Positions 1 through 8,946 of a stretch of 64,000 nucleotides of DNA are shown piece after piece. Numbering within the stretch: the stretch's first letter is position 1; each line of letters opens with the position of its first letter. The stretch lies in the NCBI GenBank assembly GCA_041392625.1, contig JAWKLR010000009.1:121468-185467 (forward strand), in the 5' to 3' direction. The translations under genes were made by a program, and so were the position numbers. The notes below the pieces were generated by a model. That model worked only from the letters and a program-made list of their open reading frames with translations. It was not told where the DNA came from and searched no databases. The DNA is from M3007 sp041392625. GTDB taxonomy: Bacteria > Bacteroidota > Bacteroidia > Chitinophagales > Saprospiraceae.

Positions 1-315
1 AGACTGCAGGCGTTGGAAATAAGGGACTGCAAAACCCAAGAGCTGTATAATGATCGATGCAGTGATATAAGGCATTACCCCTAACGCAAGAATGGCGGCG
101 TTGTCAAAGGCGCCACCAGTAAATACGTTGATCAATCCAAGAAGGTCATTAGCACCACGATTTTGGCTGGCCTTTTCAAGTGCTGATGGTACAACACCGG
201 GGAGTACAACAAACGTACCTACACGATACACGAGCAAAAGTGCCAGCGTATAAATAATTCGTTCGCGCAGTTCGCGGATGCTCCAGATATTCTTGATAAC
301 TGTTAACAGCTTCAT
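1..315 (-). CDS. secY: SecY preprotein translocase subunit (N-terminal part, cut by window edge)
   Basis: The first 105 codons of SecY, the pore subunit of the SecYEG translocon in the inner membrane, which exports unfolded proteins and inserts membrane proteins. The start ATG (complement of 313-315) lies 14 bases after the rplO stop. The N-terminus MKLLTVIKNIWSIRELRERI followed by a first transmembrane segment and the plug region (GVVPSALE, then a Gly/Asn-rich stretch, then GVMPYITASIIIQLL) is typical of the family. The rest lies left of position 1. It is the last gene visible of the spc part of the ribosomal cluster, its usual place in Bacteroidota. Confidence 0.95.
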   Translation of the reverse strand, partial: MKLLTVIKNIWSIRELRERIIYTLALLLVYRVGTFVVLPGVVPSALEKASQNRGANDLLGLINVFTGGAFDNAAILALGVMPYITASIIIQLLGFAVPYFQRLQS

Positions 316-329
316 TACTTGAGTTCTAT

Positions 330-776
330 TTAGACGAGTTCAACACTTCCACCAAGTGCCTCAATAGAGGTTTTGGCCGCAGCAGAGATGGCATGTACTT
401 TCAGCTCAACTTTCTGGTTGAGTTTGCCATTCCCCAATACTTTGATTTTGTCACTTGGCTTGGCAATTCCTGCCGCTACCAATGCATCCAGATCGAATTT
501 AGTCTGGCTGGTTTTCTGAACGAGGGCTTCGATAGCACCCAGGTTCAATGGAACATACTCAACACGGTTGATGTTCTTGAAACCGCGCTTAGGCAGACGG
601 CGCTGCATAGGTGTTTGACCACCTTCAAAGCCACGCTTGCTTTTGAAACCACTGCGGGATTTTGCTCCTTTGTGACCACGTGTGGATGTACCACCGGTAC
701 CGGAACCCTGTCCACGACCAATGCGTTTCCGGGTTTTAACGGCACCTTTTGCCGGACGAAGATTACTAAGCTCCAT
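330..776 (-). CDS. rplO: 50S ribosomal protein L15
   Basis: L15, 148 aa, a late-assembling large-subunit protein. The N-terminus MELSNLRPAKGAVKTRKRIG, the Gly/Arg/Lys-rich extension (GRGQGSGTGGTSTRGHKG) and the Q-T-P-M-Q-R-R-L-P-K-R-G-F motif are diagnostic. Length is normal for the family. It lies between rpmD and secY, the standard spc order, with a 72-base gap from rpmD. Confidence 0.98.
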   Translation of the reverse strand: MELSNLRPAKGAVKTRKRIGRGQGSGTGGTSTRGHKGAKSRSGFKSKRGFEGGQTPMQRRLPKRGFKNINRVEYVPLNLGAIEALVQKTSQTKFDLDALVAAGIAKPSDKIKVLGNGKLNQKVELKVHAISAAAKTSIEALGGSVELV

Positions 777-848
777 TGCTAAGATTTATTCTTTGATCGT
801 TATCTTTTATTCAGGTTCCGGCGAGCCGGAAGAAGAGTTGGATTGATA

Positions 849-1031
849 TTATTTGGATTCCTCCACCTCTACAAGGTGTTGAATAACACGAATCATACCC
901 AATGTTTGTGGGTTTGCTTCATGTTCAACGGTTTGATTTATTTTTTTGATACCCAAAGCCGTAAGGGTTGCCTTTTGGCGCTTAGACCGGTCAATCGGGC
1001 TCTTTCTCAGCGTAATTTTTACCTTGCTCAT
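849..1031 (-). CDS. rpmD: 50S ribosomal protein L30
   Basis: L30, 60 aa, a small large-subunit protein. Seen: N-terminal VKITLRKSPIDR, then the central LGIKKINQTVEHE and the C-terminal TLGMIRVIQHLVEVEE, all matching the compact bacterial L30 fold. It sits 53 bases after rpsE on the same strand. Length is within the usual 58-62 aa. Confidence 0.97.
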   Translation of the reverse strand: MSKVKITLRKSPIDRSKRQKATLTALGIKKINQTVEHEANPQTLGMIRVIQHLVEVEESK

Positions 1032-1084
1032 TTTGCTCAGTTTTCGATTTGATTGACTTCAAGAAGCCAACCGGGTGTATCAAT

Positions 1085-1606
1085 TTATCCGTTAAACAGT
1101 TTTTCCATGCTGATGCCACGCTGACGGGCAACTTCAACCGGGCTGCGCAGGCTTTGCAAGGCATTGAGGGTTGCTTTTACCACGTTGTGTGGGTTGGCAG
1201 ATCCCTGTGATTTTGCAAGTACGTCGTGCACACCGGCCATTTCCAATACAGCGCGCATTGCACCTCCGGCGATTACACCGGTACCAGCGGAAGCTGGTTT
1301 GATGAGCACACGGCCAGCATCAAATTTTCCTTTGGCTTCGTGCGGGATGGTACCGTTCAGAATAGGAACGGTGATCAGATTTTTTTCTGCATCCTTCACT
1401 GCTTTTGCAATTGCTTCGGAAACTTCACGAGCCTTACCCAGACCCTGACCGACGCGTCCGTTGTTATCACCAACTACTACTACTGCGGCGAAACTGAAAG
1501 TACGACCACCTTTAGTAACTTTAGCCACGCGGTTGAGTGAAACCAATTTTTCTTTCAACTCCGAAGCCTCGGTGAGTTTTGCTTTATCTGCTTCTTGCTT
1601 AGCCAT
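1085..1606 (-). CDS. rpsE: 30S ribosomal protein S5
   Basis: S5, 173 aa, a small-subunit protein involved in decoding accuracy and mRNA entry. The N-terminal double-stranded RNA-binding domain (KEKLVSLNRVAKVTKGGRTF, residues about 18-80) and the C-terminal domain with GTGVIAGGAMRAVLEMAG and SANPHNVVKATLNAL are both present. Normal length and position between rplR and rpmD. Confidence 0.98.
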   Translation of the reverse strand: MAKQEADKAKLTEASELKEKLVSLNRVAKVTKGGRTFSFAAVVVVGDNNGRVGQGLGKAREVSEAIAKAVKDAEKNLITVPILNGTIPHEAKGKFDAGRVLIKPASAGTGVIAGGAMRAVLEMAGVHDVLAKSQGSANPHNVVKATLNALQSLRSPVEVARQRGISMEKLFNG

Positions 1607-1656
1607 TTTGCTAAAAATTATTTCTTGTTAAATTTTACTGCAACTGATTGCGTGAA

Positions 1657-2004
1657 TTAGAACTTCAGGCCTCCTTCGCGGGCACCATCAGCGAGTGATT
1701 TCACACGGCCGTGATACAGGTAACCATTGCGATCGAAAACTACTTTTTCAATGCCTGCTGCCTTTGCTTTCTCAGCCAGCGCAACACCAACGGCTTTTGC
1801 CTGCTCAGATTTATTTCCATTCACCTTCAGTTCACGAGAACTGGCTGCAGCCAGCGTTGTTCCGGTGAGGTCGTTTACCAACTGCCCGTAAATCTCTTTA
1901 TTAGAGCGGTAAACACTCAGACGAGGACAATCAGCAGAGCCCTTTATGGTTTTGCGAATCCGCATTTTGATGCGGTTGCGCTGTTGTTGCTTAGTTTGAT
2001 TCAT
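1657..2004 (-). CDS. rplR: 50S ribosomal protein L18
   Basis: L18, 115 aa, a 5S rRNA-binding protein. Recognised by the basic N-terminus (KMRIRKTIKGSADCPRLSVYRSNKEIYGQ), the central QAKAVGVALAEKAKAAGI and the C-terminal FDRNGYLYHGRVKSLADGAR, all family signatures. Starts 104 bases after the rplF stop. Confidence 0.98.
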   Translation of the reverse strand: MNQTKQQQRNRIKMRIRKTIKGSADCPRLSVYRSNKEIYGQLVNDLTGTTLAAASSRELKVNGNKSEQAKAVGVALAEKAKAAGIEKVVFDRNGYLYHGRVKSLADGAREGGLKF

Positions 2005-2108
2005 TTTTGCTTTTCAATTAAGTCCCGATTTCCGGCCGGGATTTGTTGATTGTGATTCGCAATGTATAGATCAGATAGCAGTAAAAATTAATTGCTGCTG
2101 TTCGGATT

Positions 2109-2663
2109 TTATTTAGATGCAGTTTTACCTGCTTTGCGGCGGATTTGTTCGCCTTTAAACCGGATACCTTTTCCTTTGTATGGTTCTGGCTTACGGAATG
2201 CGCGGATCTTAGCACATACCTGGCCAAGGAGTTCCTTGTCAATGCCTTCCAGACGAATGAAAGGGGGTGCCCCTTTTTCCATTCCGGTAGTCACCTTGAT
2301 ATCAGAAGGAATAGCAAACATAACCGGGTGGGAGTAACCGATAGTAAAGGTTACGAGGTTGCCCTGGTTTTCAATACGGAAACCTACACCGACAATTTCC
2401 ATTTCGCGTACGAAGCCTTCGCTTACACCAACTACCATGTTATTGATCAGGGAGCGGTAGAGGCCGTGACGAGCGCGATTTTCTTTCTCATCGTTTGGGC
2501 GAACAAGTTCCAGTACACCGTCTTCGATCTTCACCTTCAGATCTGGGTGAATCTGCTGAGAGAGGGTGCCTTTCGGGCCCTTAACGGTCACCGTATTGTC
2601 GTTAGCAATATTTACTTCGACTTTTTCAGGCAGCGTAATTGGCAATTTACCTATACGAGACAT
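2109..2663 (-). CDS. rplF: 50S ribosomal protein L6
   Basis: L6, 184 aa, two tandem alpha/beta domains binding 23S rRNA near the sarcin-ricin loop. Seen: MSRIGKLPITLPEKVEVNI at the start and the signature PEPYKGKGIRFKGEQIRRKAG at the end. Length is typical. It follows rpsH by 56 bases. Confidence 0.98.
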   Translation of the reverse strand: MSRIGKLPITLPEKVEVNIANDNTVTVKGPKGTLSQQIHPDLKVKIEDGVLELVRPNDEKENRARHGLYRSLINNMVVGVSEGFVREMEIVGVGFRIENQGNLVTFTIGYSHPVMFAIPSDIKVTTGMEKGAPPFIRLEGIDKELLGQVCAKIRAFRKPEPYKGKGIRFKGEQIRRKAGKTASK

Positions 2664-2719
2664 ATCTGAGTCAATTAATTTTTAAGTCAATAAGCCAGGA
2701 AAACCGGGCTGAATTTTAT

Positions 2720-3124
2720 TTAGTAAATATAGAAAAGCAACTCGCCGCCTACATTTTTTTCACGTGCTTGTTTGTCGGTCATTACACCGTGTGAAGTAGA
2801 AACTACCATCACACCGAGGCCGTTAACAACGCGTGGAATATCGCTGGAAGAAGAGAACCGGCGCAAACCTGGACGGCTTACACGTACCAGTTCGCGAATG
2901 ATTGGCTTCTTAGTAGCCTTATCGTATTTCAAAGCAATTTTGATCAGACCTTGTTTGTGGCCTTCTGCATCAAAAGTGTACTTCAGAATATAACCTTGAT
3001 CGTACAAAATTTCCGTGATGCGTTTTTTGATATTAGACGCTGGAATTTCAACGAAGCGATGGCCCGCCATTTGCGCGTTGCGGATACGGGTCAAATAATC
3101 TGCTATCGGGTCAGTGACATGCAT
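2720..3124 (-). CDS. rpsH: 30S ribosomal protein S8
   Basis: S8, 134 aa, a primary 16S rRNA-binding protein. In E. coli it also represses spc-operon translation; no such site was demonstrated here. Seen: DPIADYLTRIRNAQMAGH near the N-terminus and the C-terminal VSRPGLRRF plus GVMTDKQAREKNVGGELL signature. Normal length. Confidence 0.98.
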   Translation of the reverse strand: MHVTDPIADYLTRIRNAQMAGHRFVEIPASNIKKRITEILYDQGYILKYTFDAEGHKQGLIKIALKYDKATKKPIIRELVRVSRPGLRRFSSSSDIPRVVNGLGVMVVSTSHGVMTDKQAREKNVGGELLFYIY

Positions 3125-3194
3125 ATTGTTATAGAAATATGGTCAAATTAAAGTTTGATTGCTTTTGCTTTCACAAGTACAACCGTTTACTATT

Positions 3195-3464
3195 TTACCA
3201 GGATGCTTTTGTTACACCCGGGATTTTTCCGTCGAGGGCCATCTCACGGAATTTCACACGGCAGATGCCGAATTTCCGCATATAGCCTTTAGGACGACCG
3301 GTGAGCAGGCAGCGATTGTGCAGGCGTACCGGGCTCGCATTCCGAGGCAACTTGTCGAGTGCATCGTAATCGCCAGCTTCTTTCAGTGCTTTACGCTTTT
3401 CGGCATATTTAGCCACAAGGCGGGCGCGCTTTTTTTCGCGGGCTATGACTGATTTCTTTGCCAT
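3195..3464 (-). CDS. rpsN: 30S ribosomal protein S14 (zinc-independent form)
   Basis: S14, 89 aa. The long form lacks the paired CxxC zinc site of the 61-aa form; only single cysteines occur (in RCLLTGRPKGY and GICRVKFRE). Starts MAKKSVIAREKKRARLV and ends in the GKIPGVTKASW signature. Located between rplE and rpsH. Confidence 0.98.
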   Translation of the reverse strand: MAKKSVIAREKKRARLVAKYAEKRKALKEAGDYDALDKLPRNASPVRLHNRCLLTGRPKGYMRKFGICRVKFREMALDGKIPGVTKASW

Positions 3465-3510
3465 GTTTTTATTTTAAATTTAGTACGATTCGTTGTTGGT
3501 GTTGTTGAAA

Positions 3511-4065
3511 TTAGCGCGTCTTAAATGGAAGACCCATTTCTTTCAACAATGCGTGTGCTTCTTTATCGGTTTCAGCAGAGGTTACGAACGTAATGTCCAT
3601 ACCCATGATTTTGCTTACTTTATCGATATCGATTTCCGGGAAGATGATCTGCTCGGTGATACCCATGGAATAGTTTCCACGGCCGTCAAACGATTTGTCA
3701 TTGATTCCACGGAAGTCACGAACACGTGGCAAGGTAATAGAGATAAAACGATCCAGGAATTCATACATACGCTCGCCACGGAGGGTTACGCGTACACCGA
3801 TCGGCATACCTTCACGCAATTTGAAGTTCGAAACGGACTTCTTTGCGCGGGTAGGTACTGCTTTCTGACCAGCGATGATGGACAATTCCTGAGCGGCCTG
3901 ATCTACCATTTTCTTGTCGCCTGTTGCGTCACCAATACCTTGGTTGATGCAAATTTTATTGAGGCGAGGTACCTGCATAATGGATTTGTATGCAAACTGC
4001 TCCATCAAAGCGGGTACTACAGTGCTCTGGTATTTTGTTTTGAGACGAGGTACGTGTTTCATCAC
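3511..4065 (-). CDS. rplE: 50S ribosomal protein L5
   Basis: L5, 184 aa, binds 5S rRNA and contacts the P-site tRNA. Diagnostic stretches are VPRLNKICINQGIGDA near residue 33, the central FKLREGMPIGVRVTLRG and the C-terminal MGMDITFVTSAETDKEA. Its ATG overlaps the rplX stop by 4 bases (4062-4065), suggesting translational coupling. Confidence 0.98.
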   Translation of the reverse strand: MMKHVPRLKTKYQSTVVPALMEQFAYKSIMQVPRLNKICINQGIGDATGDKKMVDQAAQELSIIAGQKAVPTRAKKSVSNFKLREGMPIGVRVTLRGERMYEFLDRFISITLPRVRDFRGINDKSFDGRGNYSMGITEQIIFPEIDIDKVSKIMGMDITFVTSAETDKEAHALLKEMGLPFKTR

Positions 4066-4403
4066 TTGATGATATTTCCTGTTTGTTTAGAATAGCGAAC
4101 GTTTGCTCCGTCCACATTTTTACGACCGATTCGGGTTCCTTCTCCTGTTTTAGGATCTACAACCATCAGGTTGGAGATGTGCACAGGTGCAGACATTTCC
4201 ACAATACCACCTTCTTCGGTTTGGGTAGCCTTTTGGTGTTTGGTAACGATGTTGATACCATCCACAATGGCCCGGTTCTTTTCAGCAATCACTTCGATTA
4301 CCTCACCGGTTTTTCCTTTATCATCCCCTGCAATCACCAGGACAGTATCACCCCGGCGGATGTGCAATTTGGTTGGACGATTTTTTTTATTTGACTTAGC
4401 CAT
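4062..4403 (-). CDS. rplX: 50S ribosomal protein L24
   Basis: L24, 113 aa, an assembly initiator near the exit tunnel. The KOW motif (KLHIRRGDTVLVIAGDDKGK, residues about 13-32) and the following GKTGEVIEVIAEKNRAIVDG are visible. It overlaps rplE by 4 bases and follows rplN by 83 bases. Confidence 0.98.
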   Translation of the reverse strand: MAKSNKKNRPTKLHIRRGDTVLVIAGDDKGKTGEVIEVIAEKNRAIVDGINIVTKHQKATQTEEGGIVEMSAPVHISNLMVVDPKTGEGTRIGRKNVDGANVRYSKQTGNIIK

Positions 4404-4486
4404 TTTTTACAAATGTGCTTTTAATAATGAATATTATTCAACATTGAGGTGTACTGTGGTATCCGGATGGAACCTGAACAGTGCAC

Positions 4487-4852
4487 TTAAAGTACTTCAG
4501 GTGCCAATGAAACGATACGCATGTAATCGCGATCGCGAAGTTCACGGGCAACAGGGCCGAAGATACGGGTACCGCGAGGTTCATCTGCGGCGGTCAGCAG
4601 TACAACGGCGTTGTCGTCAAAGCGGATATAAGAACCGTCGAAACGACGAATTTCTTTTTTGGTGCGCACGATAACAGCTTTTGACACTGTACCTTTCTTA
4701 ACCCCTCCGGGAGAAGCATCCTTCACCGTAACCACGATTTGATCACCGATGGTAGCGTAGCGCTGACCTGTATGCCCTAGCACACGGATACAAAGCACTT
4801 CTTTCGCGCCGGAGTTATCGGCCACATTCAAACGAGATTCTTGCTGAATCAT
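4487..4852 (-). CDS. rplN: 50S ribosomal protein L14
   Basis: L14, 121 aa, contacts 16S rRNA at an inter-subunit bridge. Starts MIQQESRLNVADNSGAKEVL and carries the RGTRIFGPVARELRDRDYMR signature near the C-terminus. Length is the usual 121-123 aa. Confidence 0.98.
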   Translation of the reverse strand: MIQQESRLNVADNSGAKEVLCIRVLGHTGQRYATIGDQIVVTVKDASPGGVKKGTVSKAVIVRTKKEIRRFDGSYIRFDDNAVVLLTAADEPRGTRIFGPVARELRDRDYMRIVSLAPEVL

Positions 4853-4922
4853 GACTTTTTATTTAAAAAATTAAACAGTTGAGAGACAAATACATCGTTG
4901 ATTTGGATACTCGAACTGTATA

Positions 4923-5180
4923 TTATTTTGCTCTTTCAATAATTTCCACCAGACGCCAGCGCTTATTTCTGGACAACGGCCGGGTTTCCATGATACGAAC
5001 AGAGTCGCCAATATTGCAGCTGTTCTCTTCGTCGTGTGCGAAAAATTTCTTCGAACGCTTCACGGTTTTTCCGTAAATCGGGTGCTTGATGCGGCGCTCC
5101 ACCCTTACTGAAATGGTTTTGTCCATTTTGTTGGACACCACAACCCCAGTCCTTTGTTTGCGAAGATTTCTAGATTCCAT
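4923..5180 (-). CDS. rpsQ: 30S ribosomal protein S17
   Basis: S17, 85 aa, an OB-fold primary 16S rRNA binder. Seen: RKQRTGVVVSNKMDKTISV, KHPIYGKTVKRSKKFFAHDE and GDSVRIMETRPLSRNKRWRL, all family signatures. It lies 28 bases after rpmC. Confidence 0.98.
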   Translation of the reverse strand: MESRNLRKQRTGVVVSNKMDKTISVRVERRIKHPIYGKTVKRSKKFFAHDEENSCNIGDSVRIMETRPLSRNKRWRLVEIIERAK

Positions 5181-5208
5181 GTATTCTAAAATGTGATGCT
5201 TAGCAATA

Positions 5209-5469
5209 TTATTTTTGATTTCGGCGACGAGCGCGCTTCTTGGAACGGAGTTCCAGTTCTTCCGGGCTCAAAGTTTCCAGTTCGAGTGCACGAATTGCAG
5301 TGTGAACACGAGCGATGTTGCGGCGCAGTGCGCGCAATTCCATTGGATTGCCAAGGCCTTTGACTGCATGGTCAAACTGCATTTCCTGCAGTTCTTTCTC
5401 CATTACGCCAAGTTCTTCCTGCAACATTTCGACGCTTTTGTCGGCGAGTTCAAGTTTTTGTTGTGCCAT
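5209..5469 (-). CDS. rpmC: 50S ribosomal protein L29 with extended ends
   Basis: L29 by position (between rplP and rpsQ) and by the core MQFDHAVKGLGNPMELRALR followed by RNIARVHTAI, which matches the two-helix L29 fold. At 86 aa it is longer than the usual 62-70 aa: an acidic N-terminal helix precedes the core and a basic tail ends SKKRARRRNQK. Role: exit-tunnel rim of the large subunit. Confidence 0.93.
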   Translation of the reverse strand: MAQQKLELADKSVEMLQEELGVMEKELQEMQFDHAVKGLGNPMELRALRRNIARVHTAIRALELETLSPEELELRSKKRARRRNQK

Positions 5470-5562
5470 TTTATTGAACGCTTTTAACGTTAATTCTATT
5501 CAATTTTGGTTCCGGCAGTTCGTGTCTGGAAAACTTCAGTTTCCCTCCCGGCAGTTGTCTTT

Positions 5563-5982
5563 TTACCCTTCGTAGTCGTGACGGGTTACCGCCTTACAAA
5601 TGATGGGCAATTTTTGAGCAGCCAGGCGGAGGGATTCGTAAGCAACTTCTTTATCCACACCTTCGATTTCAAAAATGATACGACCTGGTTGTACTTCGCA
5701 TACATAATGGTCCACTGCTCCTTTACCTTTACCCATACGTACTTCCGCAGGCTTGGTAGTGATTGGCTTATCTGGGAAAACACGGATCCACACTTTACCT
5801 TCACGCTTCATGTTACGTGTAAGCGCGATACGAGCCGCTTCGATCTGACGGCTGGTAAGCCGGCTGAAGTCCATGGCCTTCAGGCCAAAAGAGCCAAAAG
5901 AAACCCTGCTTCCTTTATGAGCCAGACCGCGGTTGCGGCCCTTATGCATTTTACGATATTTAAGACGTTTGGGCTGTAGCAT
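5563..5982 (-). CDS. rplP: 50S ribosomal protein L16
   Basis: L16, 139 aa, sits near the A-site tRNA elbow. Starts MLQPKRLKYRKMHKGRNRG and contains SRQIEAARIALTRNMKREGK and MGKGKGAVDHYVCEVQPGRI, both diagnostic. Unusually for this cluster, 139 bases separate it from rpsC and that gap carries a promoter-like sequence reading towards rplP. Confidence 0.98.
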   Translation of the reverse strand: MLQPKRLKYRKMHKGRNRGLAHKGSRVSFGSFGLKAMDFSRLTSRQIEAARIALTRNMKREGKVWIRVFPDKPITTKPAEVRMGKGKGAVDHYVCEVQPGRIIFEIEGVDKEVAYESLRLAAQKLPIICKAVTRHDYEG

Positions 5983-6055
5983 GGTATTTGCAATTTAAAA
6001 GCCTGTCAATCAATTAATTAGTAATTCACACAGCCTGAATTTTAAAAAGCGGCTG

Positions 6056-6085
6056 CAAAGATACGGCGAAGCGCAAAATTTTCAA
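6056..6085 (-). promoter_or_regulatory. Internal promoter in the ribosomal cluster, before rplP
   Basis: On the minus strand the -7 element TATCTTTG (complement of 6056-6063) fits TAnnTTTG exactly, and a TTG (complement of 6083-6085) lies 19 bases upstream, the Bacteroidota housekeeping spacing. It lies in the rpsC-rplP gap. A promoter here would let rplP and downstream genes be transcribed without the S10 half. Assigned by pattern only. Confidence 0.6.
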
Positions 6086-6121
6086 AATAGAAAAACACGC
6101 TCCCCCAAAGTTTATTTTGTA

Positions 6122-6931
6122 TTACCGGCGATCCCGGTCACCACCTCCGCGGCGTTCGCCTCCACGGCGGCCACCACCACCTCCGCGGCGCTCACCACCA
6201 CGTCCACCGCGGCGATCGTTGCTACCACCAGCTTCTGGTGTAGCGAATGGAGTCAGTTCACGCTTGGCTAGTACCTCTCCTTTAAAGATCCACACTTTGA
6301 TACCGATTTTACCGTAAACGGTCAATGCCTCAGTAAGTGCATAATCGATGTCGGCACGGAAAGTATGCAAAGGAGTACGTCCTTCTTTGTATTCTTCGGT
6401 ACGGCTCATCTCTGCACCACCCAAACGACCACTCACACGGATTTTGATTCCTTCAGAACCAGCGCGAATTGTACCCTGGATTGCAGATTTGATCGCACGA
6501 CGGAAATTGATACGCGCTTCGATCTGCTTGGCAATCTGCTCACCAACGATGTTGGCATCCAGTTCCGGCTTGCGAATCTCAAAGATGTTGATTTGAACGT
6601 CTTTTCCGGTGAGCACTTTCAGCTCTTCCTTGATCAAATCAACTTCCTTTCCGCCTTTACCGATAATGATACCTGGACGGCTGGTGTGAATCGTGACGGT
6701 TACGCGCTTCAGCGTACGTTCAATCACGATGCGGCTGATGCCGTTTTGAACTGGCTTATTGCGATCACGTGGATCAGAATTTGCTGTTTTCGGACGACGG
6801 GCACGCAGGTATTTGCGAATCTTTTCGTCTTCAACCACTTTCAAGCCATAATCTTTATCGGCGAACCAGTTGGAGTCCCAACCACGGATAATGCCTAAGC
6901 GGTTACCAATCGGATTTGTTTTTTGCCCCAT
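6122..6931 (-). CDS. rpsC: 30S ribosomal protein S3 with RG-rich C-terminal tail
   Basis: S3, 269 aa, at the mRNA entry site of the small subunit. Starts MGQKTNPIGNRLGIIRGWDS; the KH domain GRPGIIIGKGGKEVDLI-like segment (seen as SRPGIIIGKGGKEVD) and the C-terminal GRLGGAEMSRTEEYKEGR signature are clear. The last 35 or so residues are almost entirely Gly and Arg (RRGGRGGERRGGGG, then more of the same) with a few Asp and Glu. S3 tails vary, but a long RGG-like tail is not part of the core fold. Confidence 0.97.
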   Translation of the reverse strand: MGQKTNPIGNRLGIIRGWDSNWFADKDYGLKVVEDEKIRKYLRARRPKTANSDPRDRNKPVQNGISRIVIERTLKRVTVTIHTSRPGIIIGKGGKEVDLIKEELKVLTGKDVQINIFEIRKPELDANIVGEQIAKQIEARINFRRAIKSAIQGTIRAGSEGIKIRVSGRLGGAEMSRTEEYKEGRTPLHTFRADIDYALTEALTVYGKIGIKVWIFKGEVLAKRELTPFATPEAGGSNDRRGGRGGERRGGGGGRRGGERRGGGDRDRR

Positions 6932-6985
6932 TGTGCTGAGTGTATGTGTGGATATTTAATTTTTTGTCAAGTGTGGTTCGGGGTA

Positions 6986-7360
6986 CTAATTTTCTTCAGC
7001 AGTTTCCCCGAGAGAGGTGCGGTTCTCCACTACCAGTGTTACGTGGTTGCGGCGCTTGCGTACCTTATAGGCACGGCCCTGAGGTGCTGGAAGGAAACGG
7101 TAGATGATGCCACCCGGATCAACAAATGCGCTCTTGATGTACAAATCGAAATCATCGGCTGCACCAATTTGCTCGGATTTTTGCTCCCAGTTATTCACTG
7201 CGTTGAGCACAAGCTTCTCGAGCCATACAGCGGCCTCCTTATTTGTATACTTAAGGATTCCCAAAGCATCCACCACGCTTTTTCCGCGGATATTGTCCAC
7301 AACTACACGCATTTTGCGTGCAGACATCGGACAATTTTTCAACTTAGCTACTGCTTCCAT
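6986..7360 (-). CDS. rplV: 50S ribosomal protein L22
   Basis: L22, 124 aa, lines the peptide exit tunnel. Seen: CPMSARKMRVVVDNIRGKS near the start, LVLNAVNNWEQK in the middle, and the C-terminal hairpin region with APQGRAYKVRKRRNHVTLVV. Position between rpsS and rpsC is canonical. Confidence 0.97.
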   Translation of the reverse strand: MEAVAKLKNCPMSARKMRVVVDNIRGKSVVDALGILKYTNKEAAVWLEKLVLNAVNNWEQKSEQIGAADDFDLYIKSAFVDPGGIIYRFLPAPQGRAYKVRKRRNHVTLVVENRTSLGETAEEN

Positions 7361-7388
7361 TATATTTTGATTTATGCTTTAATTCAAA

Positions 7389-7652
7389 TTATCTGTTACC
7401 AGTATGGCCTTTGTAACTGCGGGTCGGTGAAAACTCTCCCAGTTTGTGGCCAACCATGTTTTCTGTTACAAAAACCGGAACAAAGGTCTTGCCGTTGTGT
7501 ACAGCAACCGTTTCACCTACCATATCAGGAATGATCATGGATGAGCGGCTCCAGGTTTTGATGACCTGCTTCTTATTGCTTTGTTTTGCTTTGGCCAATT
7601 TGGACAGCAACTTGTGGTGTACGTAAGGCCCTTTTTTAAGCGAACGTGGCAT
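7389..7652 (-). CDS. rpsS: 30S ribosomal protein S19
   Basis: S19, 87 aa, head of the small subunit. Starts MPRSLKKGPYVHHKLL and ends with the signature GHKLGEFSPTRSYKGHTGNR. Normal length; 52 bases after rplB. Confidence 0.98.
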   Translation of the reverse strand: MPRSLKKGPYVHHKLLSKLAKAKQSNKKQVIKTWSRSSMIIPDMVGETVAVHNGKTFVPVFVTENMVGHKLGEFSPTRSYKGHTGNR

Positions 7653-7704
7653 ATGTTTAAAATTTGAGTGTCCGTTTAATTGAACGATCGGAAGTCATCA
7701 GGAG

Positions 7705-8538
<834 letters not shown>

Positions 8539-8582
8539 TTTAACTCAATTATGAGTGTCCGAAAGGAGTTATTAGTTGTTGT

Positions 8583-8888
8583 TTATTCTTCGCCACCGAA
8601 AATATCGATGGAATCGCCAGGTGCAAGGGTTACAAAAGCCTTTTTGTAAGGCGATTTTTGCCCACGCACTACAGCCGTTTTTGTGCTGCGGCTTTTTGGC
8701 TTGCCCGGCATAACAGCAGTGTTCACTGAAAGTACACTTACATTGAACAGTTCCTCTACTGCCTTCTTTACCTCAATCTTGTTGGCATCACGCTTCACTA
8801 CAAACACATAGGTGTCGCGCTTGTCTGTCAACAGTGTTGACTTTTCGGTAATTACCGGCTTGATCAAAATTTGCTTTGTCATGACCAT
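8583..8888 (-). CDS. rplW: 50S ribosomal protein L23
   Basis: L23, 101 aa, at the tunnel exit where trigger factor and SRP dock. Core ILIKPVITEKSTLL followed by YVFVVKRDANKIEVKKAVEE is diagnostic. Two Met codons are possible starts (8888 and 8882, residue 3); the downstream one gives MTKQILIKPV, closer to relatives. Confidence 0.97.
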   Translation of the reverse strand: MVMTKQILIKPVITEKSTLLTDKRDTYVFVVKRDANKIEVKKAVEELFNVSVLSVNTAVMPGKPKSRSTKTAVVRGQKSPYKKAFVTLAPGDSIDIFGGEE

Positions 8889-8946
8889 TTATCCGTTGGT
8901 CGTTATTCGCTTGAGCCTGTGTGGAGGTCCAAACGGACAACGTGTG

